A stretch of 50,574 bases of DNA from an uncultured Coriobacteriia bacterium (lineage in GTDB: Bacteria; Actinomycetota; Coriobacteriia; Coriobacteriales; Eggerthellaceae), in the NCBI GenBank assembly GCA_949288145.1, contig CASEJD010000056.1:1-50574 (forward strand), read 5' to 3'. Made by a program: the position numbers and the translations under genes. The notes under the pieces are model-generated. The model saw only the letters and a program-made list of their open reading frames with translations. It ran no database searches and was not told the DNA's origin. Shown here piece after piece: positions 16,883 through 24,533 of this stretch (its first letter is position 1; each line of letters opens with the position of its first letter).

Positions 16883-17689
16883 CTACGCGCTTGCTTTCGC
16901 CATGCGGCTCAGCAGCGCCTCCCCCTGTTTTGTGACCTTCCATCCTCCGTTCCATACAAGTCCGCCCGACCGCTCCAGCATGTCCACGAAGAAGCTCGGC
17001 TGAAGCGGTTGTCCGTCCGCGTTCCTCGTCAAAGACAGGACATCCCGTCCTTGCAGCAAATCGCGCACCTCCTGGTACGCTCGCGGCTTGCGACAGAAGT
17101 CCATGACGTCCAGGTACGCCTCGGTTCGGTGCGGGTGCTCTTCGAACAGGCTTCTCAGCCGGCGTTCGGGAGCAAAGTCTTCGCGGACTTGCTCGCCGAC
17201 AGCAGTCGTCAGCACGGCGAACCCCGCCACCAAATCGTCCGCCTCGTCGTCGGTCAAACCGGCTTTGTCTTCCGAAGTCACGACTGTGCCGTCCTCGGAA
17301 AGCTCAATCCACTCCAAGCCCCCGTGGTCGACCATTGTCCGAATCAGCCGGTAAGGCGGCTGGGCGCCGTACGGAAACTCCGGGTAGCCTTCGATTTCGC
17401 GCTCAGCCTCCTCGAGGGAACGGCGGACCTGGCAAAACTCGAGCAGCTTCAGATACATCTCGCGAAGTCGCGGCATTGCCGTGACCGCAGTAGATAAATC
17501 TGCGACCGCTTCCTCGAACGTCAGTTCTTCTTCGCTCGCTGCCTTGGCCGCAGGAGATCCAGACTCAGCCACTGCTCCTGTTCGCGCCTGGGCTTCTGCC
17601 GCCTGGTCCTCTTCCACCAGCCGCTGCCAAAACAGCTCGTTTTCATCAATTGATGTGAACGTCTGCGGGCTGGGCTGTCCTGCTCCCAT
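16883..17689 (-). CDS. Unknown protein with duplicated domain in molybdoenzyme operon
   Basis: This 268-residue soluble, acidic protein has no signal or membrane span and no recognised family. Two similar halves are visible: residues about 75-130 (MPRLREMYLKLLEFCQVRR ... RLIRTMVDHGGLEWI) and about 180-255 (HPHRTEAYLDVMDFCRKPR ... SFFVDMLERSGGLVW). Each has a helix ending in a FC-R-R/K motif, then a winged-helix-like LIRTMVDHGGLEW/FFVDMLERSGGLVW unit. Its ATG overlaps the NapH-like stop (TGATG), with aaaggggg upstream, so it is coupled to the ferredoxin gene. Placement suggests an assembly factor or regulator specific to this enzyme (inference). Confidence 0.75.
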   Translation of the reverse strand: MGAGQPSPQTFTSIDENELFWQRLVEEDQAAEAQARTGAVAESGSPAAKAASEEELTFEEAVADLSTAVTAMPRLREMYLKLLEFCQVRRSLEEAEREIEGYPEFPYGAQPPYRLIRTMVDHGGLEWIELSEDGTVVTSEDKAGLTDDEADDLVAGFAVLTTAVGEQVREDFAPERRLRSLFEEHPHRTEAYLDVMDFCRKPRAYQEVRDLLQGRDVLSLTRNADGQPLQPSFFVDMLERSGGLVWNGGWKVTKQGEALLSRMAKASA

Positions 17690-18711
17690 CACATCCCCCT
17701 TTCTTCAGGAACACCGCCAGATGCATCCATCTCCGCTTTCGCAAGGCGCATCGGCCGAAGAAAGCTCACCGCTCCCTTCGGGCACGCCTGCACGCAACGG
17801 CCGCAGCGCGTGCATTCGGACAACGGGCGGTCCCCCAAGTCCTCGCATGGGTCCAGATGCTCCGGACACACTGCCGCGCACTGATGGCACGCGGTCCCGT
17901 CGTTTCTCAGGCACTTCCCGCGATCGACCTTGGGAAGCGTTGCCTTGCTGAACCTCGCCACGAGCGAAAGAAGAGCGCCGATTGGGCAGAACCGATGGCA
18001 CCATCTGCGCAGAACCGTCAGCTCCAAGACGATGATTGCCGGAAAGACCAGCAAGCCAATCGTCGGCTCGTTGAACCCTACGAGCCGGTTGATCGCTATG
18101 GCGGTCGCGAACGTCAACCCAATAGGGCAGACCAAGCAAAATACCGGGAATCCGCAGAGGAGCGACGAGCCAAGAGCGCCCGCCAGAACCACGTGGCGAC
18201 CATCGAGCTTGATGCCGCGACCCCTCTTTTTTGGCTTTGGCACGATTGCGCTCGATTCCGCGCCTTCCGCGGCAACGGGCGCCGCACAGGCGGAACAGCT
18301 TGCGCAGCCGCCACGACACGCCTCCCACCGCTCGCCTGCGCGCTTTCCTGCCTCCGCTCGCTCGGCACAATCCGCTTGACGCCGCTTCTTTGACGAGAGA
18401 AAGTCAGATAAAGGCGGCACGGGGCAAACCCAGCTGCAGAACGCCTTGCCAACCACGAGCGTGACCGCAACCACGATGGCAAGAGCAATCAGCGCACGCG
18501 GGGCCCAAGCACCCGCACCAAACAAGGACTCCAACGCTCCGAGCGGGCAAATGTACGCGATGGCGTCGTACCCTACGCTGCAAAGCGTACCCGGCCCTAC
18601 GCCGACCACAATAGCTACGATGATGGCAAGAGGAACGATCGCCCTGATAGCCTTCCTTGCCCTTACGACCGCAGGCGTCGAAGCGCCATGGCGCTTCGCT
18701 TCCTCAGACAT
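17689..18711 (-). CDS. NapH-like membrane polyferredoxin
   Basis: This 340-residue protein has five or six membrane helices. It carries the quinol-dehydrogenase-type loops CSWVCPVPPLSDF and HRFCPIGALLSL typical of NapH/CcoG-like proteins and a C-terminal pair of [4Fe-4S] motifs (CHQCAAVCPEHLDPC; CTRCGRCVQACP). A cysteine-rich insert (CRGGCASCSACAAP) lies in the cytosolic loop near residue 135. It is thought to pass electrons from menaquinol towards exported reductases together with NapG. The ATG at 18711 (aaggagg) overlaps the NapG-like stop by 8 bases. Second gene of the operon. Confidence 0.83.
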   Translation of the reverse strand: MSEEAKRHGASTPAVVRARKAIRAIVPLAIIVAIVVGVGPGTLCSVGYDAIAYICPLGALESLFGAGAWAPRALIALAIVVAVTLVVGKAFCSWVCPVPPLSDFLSSKKRRQADCAERAEAGKRAGERWEACRGGCASCSACAAPVAAEGAESSAIVPKPKKRGRGIKLDGRHVVLAGALGSSLLCGFPVFCLVCPIGLTFATAIAINRLVGFNEPTIGLLVFPAIIVLELTVLRRWCHRFCPIGALLSLVARFSKATLPKVDRGKCLRNDGTACHQCAAVCPEHLDPCEDLGDRPLSECTRCGRCVQACPKGAVSFLRPMRLAKAEMDASGGVPEERGM

Positions 18712-19351
18712 TGCTCGCCTCCTTCGCCTCAATGTTTATGCCGCGCTTTCCTGAGCCCGAATACGTTCGATACGCACTCGTCGGGCACACGAACTCGCAT
18801 GCGCCGCACCCATTGCAGCGCGACTCATCGACCACAAGCCTGCCGTTTTCGTCAATCGACAAAGCCTTGTATTCGCATGCGTCGACACAAGGCGCGTTGC
18901 ACGTTGCGGAGACGCCGTACAGCTGGCACTCTTCAACGTCGACCACCGCCACGCCGATTTTGTCGGCAAAAGGATCGAAAGACGTAAGCGCACCCGTCGG
19001 GCAGGCCTTAACGCAACGAAACTCTCCGTCGCACATGTCGCAGTACCCTGAGCGGAAATCCATCTGCGGCAGACGGACGTTCACAACACCGTCGGCGAGC
19101 GCGCCGACTCCTATCGCCTTCGTCGGGCAGACCGTGCGACACCGGTCGCACCGAATGCACGACCCTTGGAGCCGTGCTTCGTCCTGGCCGCCCGGCGGGC
19201 GCAGTGGCGTTCCTTCTCCAGCGAACGCCCGTACTGCGCCCCCGAGACCAAGCATGACAACCGCCGCAGCCGCCCCTTCCAAGACCGACCTTCGCGTGAT
19301 TGCCGGCAAGTCGACATTTTGTTCGTCAGCCTGCAGCCCTCCTTGTTTCAC
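18704..19351 (-). CDS. NapG/MauM-like Tat-exported ferredoxin
   Basis: This 215-residue periplasm-facing ferredoxin has a twin-arginine signal ITRRSVLEGAAAAVVML, followed by four cysteine groups (CIRCDRCRTVC, CDMCDGEFRCVKAC, CNAPCVDAC, CNGCGACEFVC) that bind [4Fe-4S] clusters, as in NapG. The start is taken as GTG 19351 because aaaggggg precedes it by six bases; an open frame to 19444 has no such signal. It is the first gene of the seven-gene minus-strand operon and lies 241 bases from the divergent LuxR gene. It probably partners the NapH-like protein in quinol oxidation. Confidence 0.85.
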   Translation of the reverse strand: MKQGGLQADEQNVDLPAITRRSVLEGAAAAVVMLGLGGAVRAFAGEGTPLRPPGGQDEARLQGSCIRCDRCRTVCPTKAIGVGALADGVVNVRLPQMDFRSGYCDMCDGEFRCVKACPTGALTSFDPFADKIGVAVVDVEECQLYGVSATCNAPCVDACEYKALSIDENGRLVVDESRCNGCGACEFVCPTSAYRTYSGSGKRGINIEAKEASNV

Positions 19352-19592
19352 GATTCCCCCTTTCCGTTTTGCTGCGGCAACTGTAAGGGGGTTTGCAGGG
19401 CGCTGATAATTCGCCGAACCGTTTGAATCCGATGCTGCCCACATCCATCAAAACGCTTATTTTTCCTTGTTTTCCCAGGTCATCGTTTTCAACGCTCCAA
19501 AACAACCGCATCGACGGCTTTGTTAGATAGCCGCTGGTTTACAATTGCTGAACGTAGCCGGGCTATGCGAGTGCGAGGGCAAGGGAGGGTCG

Positions 19593-21116
19593 ATGCTGGC
19601 AAAGTCAGAGCTTTTCCCTTTGCGATTTCTTGGCTTCGGCTTTTTTTGGGGATGGCTGTTTCTCGTCAACCTCTCCCCTTCACCTTTGTTCGGTGCGCAG
19701 CACGGCATAGGAGGCATCCCGTTCGAGATGTCAGAACTGTGCGCACGCATCATCTTGCTCATCGTGTTCGCCACGTTCTCGCACCAAATCGCAAATGCAA
19801 GGCTTCGATTGTGGTTCATTGCAGCCTCTTGCGTTCTCGGCGCAGCGACGACCCCCGCCATGGTTCTTTTCGACGGACCGATGGTCGTGACCGCATCCTC
19901 AGTGTTCGCCGGCATCGCAGAAGTGAGCTTGTTTTTAGGCTGGATTACCTTCTTTGGCTACATGAAGCTTGGTGAGACGCTTTTGTTGCTCGTCGCCTCG
20001 TACGCCGCAGGAGCCGTCGTGAGCCTGGGATCGATGGCACTCGGACACACAGCGATGGCCTTCTTCGGGACGATGTTGCCCCTGGCTTCTTTGGCCACGT
20101 TCGTCTTGTCTCAGCGATTCTACGAAAGCCGTCGTTCCGAGCACGGCGTCACGTCAGCTCGTGCGTCAACGAATCCGCCGACGCACGAGCTGACCGAAGC
20201 GCGCACCCCGCCCCGCCTCTCACCCCCTGTGACCAAGGGCTCCGCCACTGCAGGAAAGTCGGGCGGATTCAGCCAGTTTCTACCACGCGTGACCGCCGGT
20301 TTGTTCCTATACTCGTTCGCGTTTGCCCTTTACCTCGGCATCGCACTCTTCCTCTCCGATGAGCTTGCGTTCGGCTATGTCGTTGAACCAACGTGTGCCA
20401 TTGCCCTTGCCTGCGTGTTCGCTGTCTTCCTCAAGTTCGCGCATGATCCCACGCGCCCCTACAGCCTGTATCGAACGGTGCCTCCACTCTTTGGAGGAGG
20501 CTTCGCCCTACTTGCCATTGAGTTTTCGCAGCCGTTGCTCGCAGGAGCGCTCATCGCAATGGGCTTCCTCATCTTCGAATTGCTTGCGTATAACGATTAC
20601 TGCAACATCGTCAAAGCAGATAATGTCTCCCTTTTGAAGGCAATCGCAAGCGCTCGACTGGCAAGCTCGATAGGCATGCTGCTGGGATGGATCGTCGGAT
20701 ACGGAGCGCAACCCGTCATGGAGGCGGCGGGGTCCGGCACGGTCCTGGCGGTGTTTGCGCTGTTCGCCGTTCTGTGCACTGCAACGCTTGTGTTCACCGA
20801 TCGCGACCGGCAAGCACTCGTCTCAATTGCTGACGACCAAGCCATCAGCGAGGAGAGCGACACGAGCATGCGCAAGGAGGATTTCTACGACGGCTTCTCA
20901 GAGAGTATTGGCCTTTCGAAACGAGAGTCCGAGGTTCTCTCGCTCCTCCTTTCCGGAAGAACCACTTCTTACGCCGCAGAGAAGCTCTTCGTGGCGGAAT
21001 CGACTGTTCGCGCGCACGTCCACAACATCTACCGCAAGGCGGACGTCCATTCGCGCATGGAGCTCATGGACGCATTTGACCAGTTCTGGAATGAAAACAA
21101 AAGCATCCAGGAATGA
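19593..21116 (+). CDS. Multi-span membrane LuxR-family regulator
   Basis: This 507-residue protein starts with about 12 hydrophobic segments in two groups (residues about 10-180 and 235-400, split by a hydrophilic loop rich in Pro/Ser/Thr), resembling a transporter-like sensor. It ends with a LuxR helix-turn-helix (LSKRESEVLSLLLSGRTTSY ... VRAHVHNIYRK, about 440-495). Such fused regulators are expanded in Eggerthellaceae. The ATG at 19593 has aagggaggg upstream. It is divergent from the NapG-first operon and is its likely local regulator, inferred from gene order. The hydrophobic part may sense the operon's substrate. Confidence 0.85.
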   Translation: MLAKSELFPLRFLGFGFFWGWLFLVNLSPSPLFGAQHGIGGIPFEMSELCARIILLIVFATFSHQIANARLRLWFIAASCVLGAATTPAMVLFDGPMVVTASSVFAGIAEVSLFLGWITFFGYMKLGETLLLLVASYAAGAVVSLGSMALGHTAMAFFGTMLPLASLATFVLSQRFYESRRSEHGVTSARASTNPPTHELTEARTPPRLSPPVTKGSATAGKSGGFSQFLPRVTAGLFLYSFAFALYLGIALFLSDELAFGYVVEPTCAIALACVFAVFLKFAHDPTRPYSLYRTVPPLFGGGFALLAIEFSQPLLAGALIAMGFLIFELLAYNDYCNIVKADNVSLLKAIASARLASSIGMLLGWIVGYGAQPVMEAAGSGTVLAVFALFAVLCTATLVFTDRDRQALVSIADDQAISEESDTSMRKEDFYDGFSESIGLSKRESEVLSLLLSGRTTSYAAEKLFVAESTVRAHVHNIYRKADVHSRMELMDAFDQFWNENKSIQE

Positions 21117-21423
21117 GCTCGAGCGAGCGTCGGCCTCTAGCAAAAGAGGTTGCTCCGGGCGAGGTGGCAAAATCGTCTCAGCGCCCCATAAACTCATGCC
21201 CTCAAGCACATGCGCAAGCGCTTATTATCATCCCTCCCCGCGCTTAATGTATTCACCGGGCGTTGACCACGCCCTGAGAGCTACGTAGCGTAACCCCTGA
21301 AAATCCTCGTGGACTTTTCCAGACAGTCGTCTCTTTTTGCCACGTGCCCGAGCAGCGGGCCGCGTGGCGTGCGTAAGAACGAGCCATGCGGCCTTTCACC
21401 CTTGACCAGAAAGGACGCACCGA
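21117..21423. other. Gene-free stretch
   Basis: This is 307 bases between the LuxR and EamA genes on the same strand. No open frame with a start signal, tRNA or clear terminator was seen. There are only short imperfect palindromes near 21117-21160. It presumably holds the EamA promoter. Confidence 0.4.
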
Positions 21424-22353
21424 ATGGAAACGAAGTCTCGCCGCCAGATTGCTTCTTTAGAAGTGCTCATTGGCGGAACATGCTATGGCGCGAACGCGAC
21501 GATGTACAAGCTCGCGTTCGCCGCAGGATTCAGTTGGCCTCAGGTTGTGGCCGGCCAAATGATCTTCGCCGTGCTGTGCTTTCTGGCCTTGTCGTTTTTC
21601 GACCGGATGGGCGGAAAAGCTTGGACCCCAGTCCCTCTGCCGACAATGGCAAAGTTGGTAGGCCTTGGAATGCTGACGTGCGGAACGAGCATCTTCTATT
21701 GCTTCGCTATGACGATGCTTCCTGTTTCGGTGTCGTTGACCCTCTTGTTCCAGTTCACCTGGATTGGCTTGGTCATCCAGATATTCTTCTCGAAACGACC
21801 GCCAAGGCTCTACGAGCTTGCCGCAGTTGCCATCATACTGTTCGGAACCGTGTTCGCAAGCGGCTGTTACAAGACCGGCATCGCCGGATACAGCCTGGTC
21901 GGTCTTGCCTGCGCGTGCTTGGCTGCCCTCTGCTGCGCATTGTTCATCACGCTGTCCGGCAAGGTGCGGGTATCCTGCTCTTCAGCGCAGCGTGGTCTCA
22001 TTGTGAGCACGGGATCGCTCGTGCTCTCTTTGGTCGCCTGTCCCAGCATCTTCGCGTCCGGAGCTCTTGTTAATGGCCTTGCCCCGTACGCCGCAGTAAC
22101 CGGCGTTTTCGGGCTGGCGCTTCCCGTCCTCTTTTTTGGCCTTGGCACGCCGCACCTACCCGCCAGCTTGTCCACAGTCCTGGCAGCATCCGAGCTTCCG
22201 GCAGGTCTAGCCGTTTCGCTTTTCGTGCTGCACGAGCCCATAAGCCTTGCGCAATGGCTGGGCGTGGCAGTCCTCCTCGCCGGCATCGCGCTCGCGCAAT
22301 GCGCTCCTTTTGCGTGTAGATGGAAAAGAGGCCAAGTGTGTAGAAAGCAGTAA
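21424..22353 (+). CDS. EamA/DMT-superfamily transporter
   Basis: This 309-residue inner-membrane protein has about ten hydrophobic helices in two five-helix halves, matching EamA (drug/metabolite transporter) proteins. The first half holds GGTCYGANATMYKLA and the second ends with LHEPISLAQWLGVAVLLAGI, the usual ExxxxxQxxGxxLIxxGI-type signature of the family. The start ATG at 21424 follows agaaagga. Family members export amino acids, nucleosides or other metabolites, and the substrate is not predictable. It is a lone gene and has no clear link to its neighbours. Confidence 0.85.
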   Translation: METKSRRQIASLEVLIGGTCYGANATMYKLAFAAGFSWPQVVAGQMIFAVLCFLALSFFDRMGGKAWTPVPLPTMAKLVGLGMLTCGTSIFYCFAMTMLPVSVSLTLLFQFTWIGLVIQIFFSKRPPRLYELAAVAIILFGTVFASGCYKTGIAGYSLVGLACACLAALCCALFITLSGKVRVSCSSAQRGLIVSTGSLVLSLVACPSIFASGALVNGLAPYAAVTGVFGLALPVLFFGLGTPHLPASLSTVLAASELPAGLAVSLFVLHEPISLAQWLGVAVLLAGIALAQCAPFACRWKRGQVCRKQ

Positions 22354-22521
22354 TAACGAGTGGACCGGGATAGCGCGCGTTTGATGGAAGGCCTGACCAC
22401 CGTCAACGACGCGTTCTGAGAGTGGTTCGGCGTAACGCGACCAAGCGGAAGGACGGCTTCTGACCGAACCAGGAGAATAAGCCTCTCCCAGAAGGCGATG
22501 CGCGCCGCAGCCTCCTGCCCT

Positions 22522-22812
22522 TCACCTCGCTTCCTTCTGGCCAGCGAAGCGGAAAAGGCTAGACATCGACGCCAGCCGCGGCGCCGCAAGGCGCTTGTCG
22601 GCGTGCTCTGAATAGTCCTTTTCGATAAGGTAGGCCAGCGACAGCTGGGCGTCAGCGACGCGCTCTCCCATCTCGATAACCCGCTCGTAGAGCTCGATGG
22701 AATTCGCCTCGTCCTTTTCTTGGATTTTGCCAGCCTTGACCAGCAATCTTAGAAAGCGGGGTTCACGGTGCTCCCAGAGCTGTGTGCGAAAGACTTGCTT
22801 TAGGCCCGCCAT
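22522..22812 (-). CDS. Small Sel1/TPR-like protein, possibly a remnant
   Basis: This 96-residue open frame has ATG at 22812 and gaaagggg upstream. The middle reads SIELYERVIEMGERVADAQL then SLAYLIEKDYSEHADK, which resembles a Sel1/TPR helix pair (small-residue pattern A-x-x-x-L-x-x-x-Y). The N-terminal KQVFRTQLWEHREPRFLRL is unfamiliar. It lies in a decayed region next to a frameshifted toxin gene, so it may be a fragment. The 380 bases upstream (22813-23192) show no recognisable gene. Confidence 0.4.
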   Translation of the reverse strand: MAGLKQVFRTQLWEHREPRFLRLLVKAGKIQEKDEANSIELYERVIEMGERVADAQLSLAYLIEKDYSEHADKRLAAPRLASMSSLFRFAGQKEAR

Positions 22813-23192
22813 CGTGGGCCCCTTTCGAAATCGGAAGGACGGAGGTTTAAGCCCGCCCGGCAAGACGACCGAAGCCTCATTGGCCATCGGGCCAAATGCC
22901 GGAATCGGCCTCCTTCCTGACATGGATAGCAGCACGCGCCCAACCCCGCTCCATCCAGAACGCAGGTCGGAGAATCTTTCCGCGCGCTCTTGCGCTTCGT
23001 CGCCTTCGGAAGGCGATTTCCTGCGTCCAAGACGATGGACCCATCGCCATAAGGGCCTTCTCCATAGCGGCGCCATCTCGATAGCAGCGTTGCGTCGAAG
23101 CATAATCTCTGGCAGCCCTCTCTATCCGGCCCCTTCCTCCGCCTTGGGAGCGAAAGGTCGCGCATAACGCCCGCTCTTTGGCATGCCGCAAA

Positions 23193-23455
23193 TCACTCAT
23201 ACACTTCGCGGCGATGACCTATCTCCATAGCGCGAACAACAAGTCTTCCGTCCTCCAGCTGGCAGAGGACGCGATGGCTTCCCACGCGATACCGCCACAA
23301 CCCGGACAGATTGCCAGTCAAGGCCTTGCCGTCACTCGAGGGTTCTCGCAACCTTCCAGGTTCGCGTCAATCCGCTTCAATATCAACGTCCGATCGAACG
23401 CATCGAGCTTCCGCAGCACGACGCCCGCAGGACGGCTCACCGCCCGCTTTCTTGC
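23193..23455 (-). pseudogene. Frameshifted RelE/ParE-family toxin
   Basis: On the minus strand, one frame (from about 23455) reads VVLRKLDAFDRTLILKRIDA then NLEGCENPRV. A one-base shift then continues as GKALTGNLSGLWRYRVGSHR, VLCQLEDGRLVVRAMEIG and HRREVYE, stop at 23193. This is the full C-terminal two-thirds of a RelE/ParE-type mRNA-interferase/toxin, whose family reads ...L.G.LsGlwRYRvGdyRvlc.i.d..lvvlvv.vGHR..vY. The junction near 23325-23345 lacks one base and no good start codon is present. No antitoxin gene was found upstream. It is a decayed toxin unless the shift is a sequencing error. Confidence 0.7.
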
Positions 23456-23569
23456 GGAACGATACCGTCATTGCAGTGCGCGCAACCGGAAGAAAAGAGG
23501 CCACCCCCTCCGCCAGCCCCCCTCGAGCCCTCACGAAAGCGTTTCCCTGCTGCCAAATCACACGCTGTG

Positions 23570-23873
23570 GAACATTTCATAACTTCGTGCACGAGAAAGG
23601 GCTTCCATCTGCCAAATCGCACGCGAAAGAATGGAGGAAAGATGGATAGACGCTCCTTCGGGCGGCGCCATCACGGGACACGACATGCGAGATTTGACCG
23701 AACCCGCGTTCTCCCTGTTCATAATAATAGCGCTACGAGCATAGTTCGGATGCTGCGAGCACGAGGCGCACCAACCCACCCCAATCGAGTCCATCCGCAC
23801 CGCATTTCGCGTGCTACAGAGTCCGATTTGTCAGATAGAAGCCCGTTTTCGAACGCCAGATTGTGAAATGTGC
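23570..23873. repeat. 304-bp segment with 53-bp imperfect inverted ends
   Basis: Positions 23570-23622 and the complement of 23821-23873 align without gaps at about 40 of 53 positions (shared cores acatttca, gggcttc and ctg-caaatcg). A partial direct copy of the ctgccaaatc core lies at about 23550-23560. The interior holds no convincing gene. It resembles a degenerate MITE or paired REP unit. The remainder of 23456-24104 shows nothing else recognisable. Confidence 0.55.
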
Positions 23874-24104
23874 TATCGCGTCGAATTTGGCGGCACGTTT
23901 GCTCGCCATCAGGGAGGGAGAGCAAAGGAGGTTGCACGCCGCATAACAGTTCGGCAAAACATCGCCGTTCTCTTGATGCCGCCTGGCGCCGGTGCCTATG
24001 CTGCTACCGAAAGACACCATTACCCGCCCGCCCCGCCTGAGCGAACGGTCGCCACGGCGCCGGGCGCAGGCAAAGGCGGCAAGCGTTCCGAAAGAAGGCA
24101 CCTC

Positions 24105-24524
24105 ATGACCCAGACAGACACCTCAACCCACAAGTTCACGGACATGAGCGCCGCCGAGCTGCGCGCGTCCATGGCGCAGTTCGAAGGACTGTGCGTCGTT
24201 GCCACGGTCAACCCGGACGGCACGCCCGACGCGGCAATCTTCGTTCCCACGATGCCGGACGACGAGCACGTCATCTTCATGCTCGCCAACAACCACACGC
24301 GCGCGAACCTCGAGCGCACCGGCACGGCGCGCCTGGTCTACGACGTCGCGAGCCCGCACGCGGAGGACAAGGCCGCCCGCCACGCCGGCGCACGCCTGGA
24401 CGTGTCGCTCGTGCGGCAAGACGGCGAGACTGCCGAAGAGTACGAGCGCGTCGCAAGCAGCTTCCCTCGCATGAACCCGTCCGTCGTCATCCTGCGCATC
24501 GAGCGCATCCTGCCCGTCGGGTAA
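24105..24524 (+). CDS. Pyridoxamine 5'-phosphate oxidase-fold protein
   Basis: This 139-residue flavin-binding split-barrel protein (PNPOx-like) has the segment FEGLCVVATVNPDGTPDAAI (residues about 26-45), which matches the family's first strands (...g.vatv..dG.P..a.). It is followed by VIFMLANNHTRANLERTGTA, the usual second block (l.ta..s.k..nl...p.v.l). The start at 24105 is supported by aaagaagg; an open frame upstream has no such signal. The cofactor (FMN or F420/haem) and substrate are unknown. It converges with the LuxR gene ten bases away. Confidence 0.82.
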   Translation: MTQTDTSTHKFTDMSAAELRASMAQFEGLCVVATVNPDGTPDAAIFVPTMPDDEHVIFMLANNHTRANLERTGTARLVYDVASPHAEDKAARHAGARLDVSLVRQDGETAEEYERVASSFPRMNPSVVILRIERILPVG

Positions 24525-24533
24525 GCGGACGGG

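Noticed and set aside
22380-22440. Short frame MEGLTTVNDAF then stop then EWFGV, resembling the start of a sodium symporter
   Set aside because: Too short to assign; there is no further homologous sequence.
22877-23200. 107-codon minus-strand frame overlapping the broken toxin stop
   Set aside because: No family resemblance, basic low-complexity composition, and it sits in a decayed region.
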